Counted from the first letter of the stretch, positions 19,901 to 28,085 are shown. The stretch is 64,000 nucleotides of DNA from Dyella terrae (GCF_022394535.1 NZ_CP089414.1:2294001-2358000), one strand, 5' to 3'. Numbers and translations are program-made. The notes: a model not told the origin generated them from the sequence alone.

Positions 19901-20134
19901 CGAGATGGCAAGTGTTTCCATCTCCTCCGTGACCATGGCAGCGCCGTAAAGCTCGACCATGCGCAGCGTGCCGTGCACCTGATGCAGGCTGTCCGCGCAC
20001 GAGCGCATCGCATCCCGATCACCTGGGTTGTCGACATAGGACTCCAACGCCTGCCGGGCGAGGGCGAGCGTTTCATCCAGCTCGGGCTTGACCCACTGCA
20101 GGGTGGTGAAATCGATATGGTCTTGAAGTCTCAT
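13976..20134 (-). CDS. chpA: ChpA: hybrid CheA-type histidine kinase of the twitching chemosensory system
   Basis: A 2052-residue cytoplasmic kinase. Hpt-like sites: LHQVHGTLR (about residue 51), FHTLKGSGRL (about 735), VHTLHGAIAM (about 925) and LHTLKGGARI (about 1318). Long acidic linkers separate them. Then follow the CheA dimerisation helices (about 1430-1560), the ATPase domain with N-box RNAVAHGIES (about 1631) and DDGRGLD (about 1670), a CheW-like domain (about 1765-1900) and a C-terminal receiver with LLDIEMPRMDG (phospho-Asp about 1973) and a conserved KPY lysine. The family phosphorylates PilG/PilH to control type IV pilus extension and retraction. It sits between pilJ and chpB. Confidence 0.95.
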   Translation of the reverse strand: MRLQDHIDFTTLQWVKPELDETLALARQALESYVDNPGDRDAMRSCADSLHQVHGTLRMVELYGAAMVTEEMETLAISLLEDHVANREEAYAALMRGLMQLPDYLERLSGGHRDVPVVLLPLLNDLRSSRGQQALHESALFTPNLEVALPAQAPATLQEVSGERQRSEVTTLRLRFQQQLLSWFRGQSSDQQLAGMVQTLDAITARCHTVPGRRLWWIAAGVLEGVQQGALKGQTGEVRQLIGKVDRSMRQLVEHGEANLRGGDADELARKLLYVVGQVRQGSPRMELLRQTYALDALLPEQSEVEHARGSMAGHNRALLDSVAKALKDDLLRVKESLDLFLRQTHPDPAQLASQTEILERVGDTLGMLALGVPRRVVNEQRRVLDEIVSRVRAPDEELLLDVAGALLYVEASLDDHIESLGADGEPLSEAPTGMLPRSEARHILATLMHEATANTGKVKDAIVAYVESGWQSHQLADVGQLMDEVAGALRMLSAPRPAELAEGIGRFVGNELLVDRRVPSSVQMDHLADALAALEYYLEAAREHRGGLEHILDVAEHSLSSLGYWPPPAVRAPSEDELDETPPEHAARAADAALAAALANQPELSESVSVAHGDDLTGLVVGYSETPQPEPQEITGLRLADTVHITPQEPVEGSGEDDWIEIEEEVVEEVPAAGASAVEAGFQASTAGIDDDIRDIFLEEMQEEIDSLHAARKNWLADAQQLDALTSIRRSFHTLKGSGRLVGATLLGEFAWKVENMLNRVLDQSVPPNEGVQEVVSAAIDVLPQFRAALMGEGAVTAPVAAIMEIAERLAANQADARLADVPTTGATETVRRIVRRRVPRANVAAEAIPAATLADIETTHAEVLAPTPEHVFFEAPVMPPIDPVLLEILRSEVAQYLATIRTAINRVDGELRVEDSLLRAVHTLHGAIAMVDIPVLTQLLSPLESLLKRLRAAGQPLSPEGVLLLSQSADAVDHVMNQFDVPSPQLPDLDDLIHRLTELRDSQPEPKVAHVLFETPIDLQDEVPAHLADASHEESFGASLDEALSDASKPVEPAVPPVVATTDDYADELLAALGEYDLDAHLPAANQSLHTPPHAPVKGDAESDELAKLYAELIGEAETLEIDPVEHEADAPAEHAVVHEVNLEEAQPVVEAEATTHHFIEETEVPDVAASTDDEHAVSIDALPPIDLLPIEEIELEAPAIDVPDEEIVLEAPIVDVSDEEIELETLVAAEPALPVEASPVIEPVVDVPEVVEAAAQVDSLDESSLLHGQIDPDLLEIFIEEAREILDHSDGVLAQWRAEPTAIEHLAEIQRDLHTLKGGARIAGLMAVGDLTHAIETALEKPLNADSAHTGELIAALETGFDQLHGLVQLVSQGRAMPYPQATIDRFLAMAGGGVDVAPTPADAANVVPFVPRTAPLPELLPEEREEAQSTPQEQIRVRAELLDSLVNHAGEVAIYRSRLEQQVAGYRFNLVELDQTVQRLRGQLRMLEIETEAQIIARFQREHREAGMAVFDPLELDRFSQLQQYSRALAESVSDLVSIQGMLDELTRQAETLLIQQSRVSSELQDGLLRTRMLPFDTMVPNLRRTLRQAAQEEGKGAQLYVEGAHGEMDRNLLDRIKAPFEHMLRNAVAHGIESPADRRKAGKPEEGAVRIRVAREATEVVVRVTDDGRGLDRDAIRKRGVERGLVRADARLSDDQVLALITQPGFSTASTVTQLAGRGVGMDVVANEIKQLGGALSIESKEGQGTTFVLRLPFTLAVTQAILVRVGESAFAIPMTSVQGVARISPAELAERMADPEPTFLYGGESYDIHELSGLLGITASHAGDEEQIPLLLTRAGDLRGAIRIDAVIGSREIVVKSVGPQISSVPGILGATIMGDGSVLIILDLAPLVRHGVIRRRARLDEGLSAVATPVVEESRVRPLVMVVDDSITMRKVTGRVLERHEYEVATAKDGVDALEKLHERVPDLMLLDIEMPRMDGYELATHMKADSRFRDVPIIMITSRTGDKHRQRAFDIGVDRYLGKPYQEAELLMQIGEVLEQRTTESLNG

Positions 20135-20216
20135 GCGCCCCTCTCAGCGGCCACGTAACGCTTTGTCACGCAACCATCGAGGTTGCTTCTGCAAAAAACG
20201 TTGTTAGCCAGCTTGT

Positions 20217-22256
20217 TCAACCCGGCAGCTTAAAGTGAGCCACCGAACGCCGCAGGTCACTCGCCAGCTGGGCCAGGTAACCGATCGAGTCGGCGGTCTG
20301 GCTCGCGCCTTGCGAGGTCTGCGAAGTAATTTCCTGGATCGCATTCATCGACACCGAAATATCGGTTGCCGCGGTCGACTGCTGACGCGCCTGGGTGGAG
20401 ATGTTTTGAATCAGCGCCGACAAGTCATGCGACACGCGCTCGATGTCACCCAGCGCGCTGCCTGCGTCTTCCGCGAGGCGTGCACCGGCCACCACTTCCG
20501 CGGTGGTCTGTTCCATCGAGTTCACCGCTTCGTTGGTGTCGGACTGAATGGTCTGCACCAGCGTTTCGATTCGCTTTGTCGCGCTCGCGGAGCGTTCCGC
20601 GAGGCGCTGCACTTCGTCCGCCACGACCGCGAAGCCGCGACCCGCTTCACCCGCCGACGCCGCCTGGATGGCTGCGTTCAAGGCGAGGATGTTGGTCTGC
20701 TCGGCGATGTCGTTGATCAGTTCCACGATGGAGCCGATTTCCTGCGACGACTCGCCCAGGCGCTTGATGCGCTTGGACGTTTCCTGGATCTGGTCGCGGA
20801 TGGAGTCCATGCCCGAGATCGTCTCGCGCACCACTTCCGCACCGCGCGATGCGATCTGCACCGAGCGTTCCGCCACGTCGGCCGATTCGGCGGAGTCCTT
20901 GGACACCGTGTCCATCAGGCTGGCGATCTGGTTGATCGCGGTGGTCGCCGTGCTGATGCGCTGCGCCTGATTCTGTGCCGACTCGGCCAGATGGCGTGCG
21001 GTGGTCTGCGTTTCCTGCGCCGAGGACGACACCTGCTCCGAGGTCTCGTTGATCGTCGTCACCAGGGTGCGCAACTCGTCGATGGCGTAGTTCACCGAGT
21101 CGGCGATGGCACCCGTAATGTCTTCGGTCACCGTCGTCTTGACGGTCAAGTCACCTTCGGCGAGCGAGCCCATTTCGTCCAGCAGGCGCATGATGGCCTC
21201 CTGGTTACGCTGGTTGAGTTCGGTCGATTCCTGGAAGCGGCGGCGTTGGTCGGCGATCAGCTGCACGATAAGGACGGCCAGGAAGGCGGCCGCGCCGATC
21301 GCACCGAGCACACCCCACCACAGGTTCGGGAACAAGCGGCGGGTCGGCAGCTTGCTGATCTGGTCAGCAAGCTCGTTCGCACGCAGCAGCACGTTCTGCG
21401 AATCCAGCGACGCCTGGTTGCCGGCGCGCTTCACGTCACTGAGGTTGCCGGCGGCGCCGACCAGCTTGCCGACAGGATCCTGCAGGCCATCCCACTGCGT
21501 CTGCATGTCGGCGAGGATCTTGCGCGCATTGGTATCACCCATGGCGCGCACGCCGACTTCGGTGTTGCCTTCGAGCAAGCCCTTGAGCACCGAACCGTAG
21601 AGCTGGCCGTCGCGGGCCAGGCCGTCGGCAGCCGGCTGCGAGGCGTCGCCACCTTGCAGCACTTCCTGCACTCGGCGAATCATTCGGTCAGCCAGCACCA
21701 TCTGACGAGCGGAGGTGTAGGTCTGCTCAGCGCTGCCGCCGCGCTGCTGCAGGATGTTCACCACCTGCTCCATGCTGGAGTTCAGCAGGGGCAGTTCGCG
21801 ACCCAGAGTGGAGGCGCGCTGCGCCGAATCCACCACCAGCGCCTTGTTCGAGAGGATCTTGCCGATATCCCCGTCGAGCTGACCCCAGGCATTGCTGAGC
21901 GCGCTGACGGCGCGGCCGGCGGGCGTGGCGTTGCTGTCGGCATAGGGCTTCATGCCGCCCTTCTCGTCGCCCTTGTTGAGGCGCTGAATAGCCGCGTCGA
22001 TGGTGTTGCGGTTGGTTTCGAGCTCCTTGAAGGAGTCGACGTTACCGTCCGCCGCTTCCAGCGCGAGCTTTGCCGTCTGCTGTGACAACACCTGGATCTG
22101 AGTGGTCAGGCCCGTCGCCTGCGCGTCCTCGCGACCACGCAAGGTGAGCATGGCGAAGTCGACACCCGTGAAACCGAACGCAATGACCAGCGCAATGATG
22201 AGGCCTGTATAGCCCCGCTCTTTGCCCACGCCCCCTGTAGTGCTCATTTCGTTCAC
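20217..22256 (-). CDS. pilJ: PilJ: methyl-accepting chemoreceptor of the Pil-Chp system
   Basis: A 679-residue transmembrane receptor. It has an N-terminal membrane helix (about 15-38, [20 protein letters not shown]), a periplasmic PilJ-type sensor region (about 40-305), a second helix (about 310-335) and a HAMP-like stretch. A long cytoplasmic coiled coil follows, with the conserved signalling tip [20 protein letters not shown] and [14 protein letters not shown] (about residues 520-555). It is expected to sense surface contact or pilin state at the pole and to signal through PilI/ChpC to ChpA. It lies downstream of pilI with a 106-bp gap. Confidence 0.95.
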   Translation of the reverse strand: MNEMSTTGGVGKERGYTGLIIALVIAFGFTGVDFAMLTLRGREDAQATGLTTQIQVLSQQTAKLALEAADGNVDSFKELETNRNTIDAAIQRLNKGDEKGGMKPYADSNATPAGRAVSALSNAWGQLDGDIGKILSNKALVVDSAQRASTLGRELPLLNSSMEQVVNILQQRGGSAEQTYTSARQMVLADRMIRRVQEVLQGGDASQPAADGLARDGQLYGSVLKGLLEGNTEVGVRAMGDTNARKILADMQTQWDGLQDPVGKLVGAAGNLSDVKRAGNQASLDSQNVLLRANELADQISKLPTRRLFPNLWWGVLGAIGAAAFLAVLIVQLIADQRRRFQESTELNQRNQEAIMRLLDEMGSLAEGDLTVKTTVTEDITGAIADSVNYAIDELRTLVTTINETSEQVSSSAQETQTTARHLAESAQNQAQRISTATTAINQIASLMDTVSKDSAESADVAERSVQIASRGAEVVRETISGMDSIRDQIQETSKRIKRLGESSQEIGSIVELINDIAEQTNILALNAAIQAASAGEAGRGFAVVADEVQRLAERSASATKRIETLVQTIQSDTNEAVNSMEQTTAEVVAGARLAEDAGSALGDIERVSHDLSALIQNISTQARQQSTAATDISVSMNAIQEITSQTSQGASQTADSIGYLAQLASDLRRSVAHFKLPG

Positions 22257-22362
22257 CTCGCCCTTCTACGCCTCGCCGCCCATGCCGGCGAAGGCGTCGG
22301 ATCATCGCCCTGATTCCGGCCTTGAGCAGCGCCGGTCCTACTCGTGGTTCAACTGTTGCGCG

Positions 22363-22902
22363 TCAAGCCGCAGCCTGACGGAAATCCGGCGCACGAACCA
22401 GCTTGCCCATACTGAAGACAGCCAATCGCGAATCGCCTACGCGATCATCCACAAAACGTGCCAGGCGTGGATCGTCTTCCTGCTCGGCGTGACGACGCTG
22501 TTCCGCGTCGACCGTACGCTGGCCGAAAACTTCATCCACCATCAGTGCCACGCTGCCGGCACCCTGGCGCACGACGAGGAGTCGCGTGCGTTCGGTGGAC
22601 TGCGTGCGTTCGCCAAACAGGAAACGTGCCAGGTCGATGACCGGCACCAAGTTGCCGCGCACGTTCGCCACGCCCAGCAGCCACGGTTGTGTACCCGGTA
22701 CCTGCGTCAGCGAAGGGACCGCCAGCAGTTCGCTGATCTCGTCGATGCCGCTGACGAACAGGCGACTGCCCGCGCGATAGCCGATACCGCGCCACAGGCC
22801 GGGAGCTTCCAGCTTTTCCGGCGTGTCGGAGGCGTGCACAAGCGAAAGACGCTCGTAACGGGCCAGGATTTCAAACGGCGAGAGCGACGCGGTCTGGCTC
22901 AT
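22363..22902 (-). CDS. pilI: PilI: CheW-like adaptor
   Basis: A 179-residue CheW-domain protein coupling PilJ to ChpA. The start is taken at MSQTASLSPFEILARYE; the longer extension overlaps pilH in another frame. Seen: WRGIGYRAGSRLFVSGIDEI, TQPWLLGVANVRGNLVPVIDLARFLFG and ALMVDEVFGQR, the usual CheW strands. It is separated from pilH by seven bases. Confidence 0.92.
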   Translation of the reverse strand: MSQTASLSPFEILARYERLSLVHASDTPEKLEAPGLWRGIGYRAGSRLFVSGIDEISELLAVPSLTQVPGTQPWLLGVANVRGNLVPVIDLARFLFGERTQSTERTRLLVVRQGAGSVALMVDEVFGQRTVDAEQRRHAEQEDDPRLARFVDDRVGDSRLAVFSMGKLVRAPDFRQAAA

Positions 22903-22909
22903 CGTCACC

Positions 22910-23281
22910 TCACGCTGCGTTGGGCAGCAAGTCGTTGATGCAGGCCAGCAAGTCTTTCTCGTTGACAGGCTTAGTGATGAAGGCACGCGCACCTTGGCGC
23001 AGCCCCCACACACGGTCCGTCTCCATCGACTTGGTGGTGATCATGACAATCGGGATACCCGACGTCATCGGGTCACGCGTAAGCGTGCGGGTGGCCTGGA
23101 AGCCGTTCATGCCCGGCATGATGACATCCATGATGACCAAATCAGGCTTGAGCTCGCGCACGCGCTCAATGCCGTCTTCGGCGTTGCCGATGGAATCGAC
23201 CTGATAGCCCGCGCGTTCGAGCAGCGTGGTGAACACGCGCACGTCCGTCGGCGAATCGTCGATGATGAGAATATTGGCCAC
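22910..23281 (-). CDS. pilH: PilH: single-domain response regulator
   Basis: A 123-residue CheY-like receiver without output domain. Acidic pair in LIIDDS (residues 6-8), phospho-acceptor Asp in VIMDVIMPGMNGFQ (about 52), Thr in MITTKS and Lys in FITKPVNE (about 103). By family knowledge PilH acts in pilus retraction or as a phosphate sink in the Chp system. It is 31 bp behind pilG and 7 bp ahead of pilI. Confidence 0.93.
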   Translation of the reverse strand: MANILIIDDSPTDVRVFTTLLERAGYQVDSIGNAEDGIERVRELKPDLVIMDVIMPGMNGFQATRTLTRDPMTSGIPIVMITTKSMETDRVWGLRQGARAFITKPVNEKDLLACINDLLPNAA

Positions 23282-23312
23282 AGGCCCCCCTCAGATCCTG
23301 TAGTCGTCGGGC

Positions 23313-23714
23313 TTAAACCGTAACGACATGTCGATGGATTGCACCAAGCAGTTCGTCCCGGGTGAACGGCTTGGTCAAATATTGTTCCGCGCCCACGATG
23401 CGGCCGCGCGCCTTGTCGAACAGCCCGTCTTTCGAACTGAGCATGATGACGGGCGTGCCCCGGAACTGCGGGTTGTTCTTGATCAGCGCGCACGTCTGAT
23501 AGCCGTCGAGACGCGGCATCATGATGTCGACAAAGATGATCGCGGGCTTCTGGTCGGAGATTTTCGCGAGCGCCTCGAAACCGTCCACAGCCGTAAGCAC
23601 GTCGCAACCTTCTTTCTTGAGCAAGGTTTCGGCGGTACGGCGGATGGTTTTCGAGTCGTCGATAACCATGACCTTGAGGCCGGCCAGGCCATTTCCATTC
23701 ATATTCAAGTTCAC
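23313..23714 (-). CDS. pilG: PilG: single-domain response regulator
   Basis: A 133-residue CheY-like receiver, first gene of the operon. MVIDDSKTIRRTAETLLKKEG, phospho-Asp in IIFVDIMMPRLDG (about 62), Ser-Ser in MLSSKDG and Lys in YLTKPFTRDEL are the full receiver set. PilG promotes pilus extension in characterised species. Its promoter must lie in the 23715-24137 interval shared with gshB. Confidence 0.94.
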   Translation of the reverse strand: MNLNMNGNGLAGLKVMVIDDSKTIRRTAETLLKKEGCDVLTAVDGFEALAKISDQKPAIIFVDIMMPRLDGYQTCALIKNNPQFRGTPVIMLSSKDGLFDKARGRIVGAEQYLTKPFTRDELLGAIHRHVVTV

Positions 23715-24137
23715 AACACCCCCCCTGCGACCCGCCCCTGGCTCAGGTAAACCATGCGACCGCCAACCATTGGGCTAGCGGTCCCATATTAGATACAAAA
23801 CCGCACGTCGAGGACGACGTACGGCGATCGTTCAGCTGGCAGGCACTCGTGCGTTGCTGTTTACCGCCTGCCCGACGTGCCGTCAAGCTGAAATCTCACG
23901 TATAGCGTTCTACGTCATTGAATCGAACGCTTTGCCTCCTTCGGCGGCCGACATCGGGGCTTATCGGCGACGTTTCCCTATGGAGACAATCCCGTCCTTC
24001 CGGCACCTTCAAGAGGGAGCTTGATCACCGGAACGATCAACGCCATTTCCCACCATCGGACGACATACACTGCCACACCGCCGCCCAAGCAACACCGGGC
24101 GCGGATAGTGAAGACGCTCTACTACCGGAGAATGACG
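23715..24137. promoter_or_regulatory. Intergenic region between divergent pilG and gshB
   Basis: 423 bases without a credible gene. It must contain the promoters of the pil-chp operon (leftward) and of the gshB operon (rightward). A GGAG ribosome site for gshB is at 24127-24130. I could not define promoter hexamers with confidence. Confidence 0.5.
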
Positions 24138-25115
24138 ATGACCCTCAAGGTCGCCGTACTAATGGACCCGATCGGCTCAATCAAGATCGCCAAGGACACC
24201 ACGTTCGCCATGCTGCTGGAGGCCCAGCGGCGCGGCCATCACCTGTTCTACATGGAACAGGGCGATCTGGCCGCTCGCAGCGGCGAACCCTGGGCGCGCC
24301 TGGCGCCGCTGTCCGTGCGGGACGATCCCTCCGGTTGGTTCGTTCTCGGGGAGCCCGAATGGCGAGACTTACGCCAGATGGACGTGGTGTTGCTGCGCAA
24401 GGATCCGCCGGTCGACTCGCAATTTATCTACGACACCATGGTGGCCGAGCTGGCTGAACGCGCCGGCGTGACCGTGGTGAACCGCCCCGAGGCCCTGCGC
24501 GACTGCAACGAGAAGCTGTTCGCCATGCACTTCCCGCAGTGCATGGCCCCTACCCTGGTGACCCGCGATGCCGCCGAGCTGCGCGCCTTCGTCGCCACCC
24601 ACGGTGAGGTAGTGCTCAAGCCGCTGGACGGCATGGGCGGGCGCGGCATCTTCCGCGTAAAGGCAGGGGACAACAACCTGAACTCCATGCTGGAAACGCT
24701 GATTGCCGCTGGCCCCAAGGGTGAGCACAAGCAGTTCACCATGGTGCAGAAGTTCATCCCGGAGATCACAGCCGGCGACAAGCGCATCCTGGTGGTGGAC
24801 GGTGAGCCCGTGCCGTACGCGCTCGCCCGCATCCCGCAAGGCAGCGATTTCCGCGGCAACCTGGCGGCGGGCGGACGGGGCGTGGGCGTGCCGCTCAGCG
24901 AGCGCGACCGCTGGATCGTCTCCCAGGTAGCGCCGGAACTGCGCCGCCGCGGCCTGCTGTTCGTCGGCCTGGACGTGATCGGTGACTACCTCACCGAGAT
25001 CAACGTCACATCACCGACATGCGTGCGCGAACTGGATGCCCAATTCGGGCTTAATATTGCGGGTCAGCTCTTCGACGTCGTTGAGCAGAAACGAACCGAG
25101 ACCCGCGCTGCGTGA
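24138..25115 (+). CDS. gshB: Glutathione synthase
   Basis: ATP-grasp ligase that joins glycine to gamma-glutamylcysteine. The start at MTLKVAVLMDPIGSIKIAKD is preferred because GGAG lies seven bases upstream; an ATG six bases earlier would be only one base from it. The 325 residues include DTTFAMLLEAQRRGHHLFYME, LRKDPPVDSQFIYDT and the ATP-grasp core VVLKPLDGMGGRGIFRVK (about residues 157-175). The C-terminal part has GLDVIGDYLTEINVTSPT. First gene of gshB-tonB-yqgE-ruvX-pyrB. Confidence 0.94.
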   Translation: MTLKVAVLMDPIGSIKIAKDTTFAMLLEAQRRGHHLFYMEQGDLAARSGEPWARLAPLSVRDDPSGWFVLGEPEWRDLRQMDVVLLRKDPPVDSQFIYDTMVAELAERAGVTVVNRPEALRDCNEKLFAMHFPQCMAPTLVTRDAAELRAFVATHGEVVLKPLDGMGGRGIFRVKAGDNNLNSMLETLIAAGPKGEHKQFTMVQKFIPEITAGDKRILVVDGEPVPYALARIPQGSDFRGNLAAGGRGVGVPLSERDRWIVSQVAPELRRRGLLFVGLDVIGDYLTEINVTSPTCVRELDAQFGLNIAGQLFDVVEQKRTETRAA

Positions 25116-25978
25116 GCCAACCTGCTGTCCGCACCAGCGCCGACATGTTCGGCGCCACGATGCTTTTCTCGCTATTGCTGCACGGCGTGGTGATCCTTGG
25201 CATCACCTTCACCTACGTGAAGGCCAAGCCGAGCCTGCCCACGCTCGACGTGACGTTGGTCGACGTGGCCAATCGCGAGTCGCCAGACAAGGCGGACTTC
25301 CTCGCCCAGGCCAACAACAGTGGCGGCGGTGAAAGCGATAAGGCCGCCCGCCCGTCCCAGCCGGTGTCCGGCGTGCTGCCCCGTCCGTCCAACGGTGTGG
25401 CGCCGCAGCCCGTTCAAGCCAGCGCACCGCGCCCGCAAGAAGCCACCGACGACAAGCTACTCACCACGACCGGCAACAGCCATTACAGCGTCAGCACCGA
25501 CAGCGCGAAGCTAGAGCGGACACCGCAGGATCTTCCCGACTCTTCCGAGGAGGTGAAGCGGCAGCAGGAGATGGCCCAGCTGGCCGCCGAAGTGCGCGAC
25601 CGGAGCGAGCAATACGCCAAGCGCCCTAAGAAGAAGTTCATCTCATCCAACACCAAGGAGTACGTCTACGCGGCGTACATGCGCGGCTGGGTGGACCGGG
25701 TGGAGCGCGTCGGCAACCTCAACTATCCCAACGAAGCACGCCGCCGCGGCCTTCACGGCGACGTGCTGATGACGGTGACGCTCAACCGCGACGGTTCCGT
25801 GAAGAGCATCGAGGTGGTGCAAAGCTCAGGCCAACCGCTGCTGGACGCCGCCGCGCAACGCATCGTGCGCCTTGCCGCACCGTTCCCGGCGCTGCCGTCG
25901 GATAAGGAGCGGTTCGATGAGTTGAACATCACGCGGACCTGGCAGTTCATGCCCAACGACACACTGCACAGCCGTTGA
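25112..25978 (+). CDS. TonB-family energy transducer (TonB3-like)
   Basis: 288 residues: an N-terminal membrane helix (about 15-37, MLFSLLLHGVVILGITFTYV), a Pro/Ser/Gln-rich periplasmic linker, and a C-terminal TonB domain. The C-terminal domain shows YPNEARRRGLHGDVLMTVTL, GSVKSIEVVQSSGQPLLDAAAQRIVRLAAPF and a final RTWQFMPNDTL. The GTG start overlaps the gshB stop (GTGA). In P. aeruginosa the tonB3 gene in this same position is needed for twitching and pilus assembly, so a role with pili rather than iron uptake is inferred. It could alternatively energise outer-membrane receptors. Confidence 0.85.
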   Translation: MSQPAVRTSADMFGATMLFSLLLHGVVILGITFTYVKAKPSLPTLDVTLVDVANRESPDKADFLAQANNSGGGESDKAARPSQPVSGVLPRPSNGVAPQPVQASAPRPQEATDDKLLTTTGNSHYSVSTDSAKLERTPQDLPDSSEEVKRQQEMAQLAAEVRDRSEQYAKRPKKKFISSNTKEYVYAAYMRGWVDRVERVGNLNYPNEARRRGLHGDVLMTVTLNRDGSVKSIEVVQSSGQPLLDAAAQRIVRLAAPFPALPSDKERFDELNITRTWQFMPNDTLHSR

Positions 25979-26107
25979 GCCATCGGTGAACCAAGCGCAC
26001 ACGGAAAGACTGCAGCAAAGTCACGGCCCCTCGACGATCCCCAGCGGGTCTTAACCCGGCCTGCATCCGCGCGGGCAAGCAATGCCGGCTGGGCTTACAA
26101 TGCACCC

Positions 26108-26683
26108 ATGCCCGCTTTCTGCTCCCAACCGTCATCCCTCGCCGGTCAATTTCTGATCGCCATGCCCAGCTTGGCCGAGCCACCGTTCTCCCGCGGCGTG
26201 GCCTTCATCTGCCAGCACGACGAGGACGGCGCCGTCGGCTTGTTGGTGAACCAGCTTTCCGAATACCGCCTAGGCGACGTGCTCGACCAGATGAAACTGG
26301 AATGCAGCGACCTCGAATTGGCGGATGCGCCGGTGCTGATCGGTGGCCCGGTACAACAGGAACGCGGCTTCGTGCTGCACCGTGAACCCGGCCACTGGGA
26401 ATCGAGCTATCGGATCAACGGCGAATGGTCGGTGACCACCTCGCGCGACATCCTCATTGCCATGGCCCACGGCGAAGGCCCGCGCCTTGCCGTGATGGCG
26501 CTGGGCTACGCCGGCTGGAGCGCCGGCCAGCTTGAGCAGGAACTGAAGGACAATACCTGGCTCACTGTCGAAGCCAACGAACGCGTGGTGTTCCATACAC
26601 CGCTGGAGGAGCGCTGGAGCGCCGCCGCGGGCCTCGTGGGCGTCGACCCGCTGCAATTACCCGGCTACGCAGGGCACGCATGA
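26108..26683 (+). CDS. YqgE/AlgH family protein
   Basis: A 191-residue UPF0301 protein of unresolved biochemical role. Typical family sequence is visible: LAGQFLIAMPSLAEPPFSRGVAFICQHDEDGAVGLLVN, GGPVQQERGFVLH and AVMALGYAGWSAGQLEQEL. The ATG at 26108 keeps the conserved QFLIAMPS segment, which a later start would lose. The stop overlaps the ruvX start by ATGA. The order yqgE-ruvX is widely conserved. Confidence 0.9.
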   Translation: MPAFCSQPSSLAGQFLIAMPSLAEPPFSRGVAFICQHDEDGAVGLLVNQLSEYRLGDVLDQMKLECSDLELADAPVLIGGPVQQERGFVLHREPGHWESSYRINGEWSVTTSRDILIAMAHGEGPRLAVMALGYAGWSAGQLEQELKDNTWLTVEANERVVFHTPLEERWSAAAGLVGVDPLQLPGYAGHA

Positions 26684-27114
26684 GCTGTGTGTTTGGCTTC
26701 GATGTCGGTAGCCGCCTGATCGGTGTGGCCGTCGGCAATCGCATCACGGGCAGCGCGCGTGGGCTGGCGGCCATCGCCGTCCGCGATGGCGATCCCGACT
26801 GGTCGAAGCTCGACGCGCTGCGCAAGGAATGGTTGCCCGAAACCCTGGTGGTCGGCTTGCCCCTGACACTCGACGGCGAAGAGCAGCCAGCCAGCAAGGG
26901 CGCCCGTCGCTTTGCCAACAAGGTCAGCCAACGCTACAACCTGCCGGTGATGCTCACCGACGAGCGCTACAGCTCGCAGGAGGCCGCACAACGCTTCGCC
27001 GGCGCGCGTGCTGCAGGCCTGAAGAAAAAGCGCGATGCTGCCACGATCGATGCCGAAGCCGCTGCCGTGATCCTGGAACGGTGGCTGGCCTCTCCCGATA
27101 CCACCGGACCCTAA
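26680..27114 (+). CDS. ruvX: Putative pre-16S rRNA nuclease / Holliday junction resolvase YqgF
   Basis: A 144-residue RNase H-like nuclease. It begins MSCVFGFDVGSRLIGVAVGN (first catalytic Asp in FDVGS), has VVGLPLTLDGEEQPASKGAR, LTDERYSSQEAAQRF (Glu) and a C-terminal ATIDAEAAAVILERWL (Asp). This matches YqgF/RuvX, linked to 16S rRNA 5'-end processing. Start coupled to yqgE by ATGA; pyrB follows after 19 bp. Confidence 0.9.
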   Translation: MSCVFGFDVGSRLIGVAVGNRITGSARGLAAIAVRDGDPDWSKLDALRKEWLPETLVVGLPLTLDGEEQPASKGARRFANKVSQRYNLPVMLTDERYSSQEAAQRFAGARAAGLKKKRDAATIDAEAAAVILERWLASPDTTGP

Positions 27115-27133
27115 GAACGGACTTCCGCCCGCC

Positions 27134-28060
27134 ATGAGCTCTCGCTTGCGCCACCTCACCACCCTGGAACACCTGCCTCGCGAGAGCATCGAGCGCCTGC
27201 TCGACCGTGCGGAGACCATGCGCGACGGATGCGCCCACGGCACGCGCAAGCTGGAGCTGCTCAACGGCCGCACCATCCTCAACCTGTTCTTCGAGCCGTC
27301 CACGCGTACGCGCACCTCGTTCGAGCTGGCCGCGCGACGCCTTGGCGCCGACGTCATCAACTTCGACATCGGCTTCTCCTCCACCAGCAAGGGCGAGGCG
27401 CTGTTCGACACGCTGCACACGCTGGAGGCGATGCACATGGACGCCATCGTCGTACGCCACAAGGTGTCAGGTACGCCGGAAGAACTGGTACGCCATGCCA
27501 TGAGCGGCGTTTCCGTGATCAATGCCGGCGACGGCAACCGCGCCCACCCCACCCAGGGCCTGCTCGATGTGCTGACCATTCGCCAGCATCGCCCGGACTT
27601 CAGCCAGCTCACCGTAGTCATCTGTGGCGATGTAAAGCACTCGCGTGTAGCCCGTTCGGACGTGCATGCACTCAAGGCGATGGGCACGAAGGAGATCCGC
27701 CTGTGTTCGCCGCAGGCCTTGATGCCTGACGCCGCTGAATTCCCCGGCTGCGTGCTCACCGACGATTTCGATGCCGCCGTGGAAGGTGCCGACGTGGTCA
27801 TCACGCTGCGCCTTCAGAAGGAGCGCATGGCCGCCACCGACCTGCCGGACGAGACGGCCTACTTCAATCGCTACGGCCTGGATAACCGCCGCCTGGCACG
27901 CGCCGCCAAGGGCGCCCTGGTGATGCATCCGGGCCCGCTCAACCGCGGCATCGAGATTGCCCCGGAAGTGGCCGACGGCCCGCAGTCGCGCATCCTTGAA
28001 CAGGTCGGCAACGGCGTCTTCGTGCGCATGGCGGTGCTCGCCGAGGTACTGGGTCGCTAA
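27134..28060 (+). CDS. pyrB: Aspartate carbamoyltransferase catalytic subunit
   Basis: Second step of pyrimidine synthesis: carbamoyl phosphate plus aspartate to N-carbamoylaspartate. The 308 residues carry the carbamoyl-phosphate motif FFEPSTRTRTSFELA (about 53-67), GDGNRAHPTQGLLDVLTI and VVICGDVKHSRVARSD, and the C-terminal MHPGPLNRGIEI. Last gene of the gshB operon. The pyrC-like gene that follows in some relatives is absent here. Confidence 0.95.
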   Translation: MSSRLRHLTTLEHLPRESIERLLDRAETMRDGCAHGTRKLELLNGRTILNLFFEPSTRTRTSFELAARRLGADVINFDIGFSSTSKGEALFDTLHTLEAMHMDAIVVRHKVSGTPEELVRHAMSGVSVINAGDGNRAHPTQGLLDVLTIRQHRPDFSQLTVVICGDVKHSRVARSDVHALKAMGTKEIRLCSPQALMPDAAEFPGCVLTDDFDAAVEGADVVITLRLQKERMAATDLPDETAYFNRYGLDNRRLARAAKGALVMHPGPLNRGIEIAPEVADGPQSRILEQVGNGVFVRMAVLAEVLGR

Positions 28061-28085
28061 GCTCGACCTGCCAGGCCCTGCCCCC

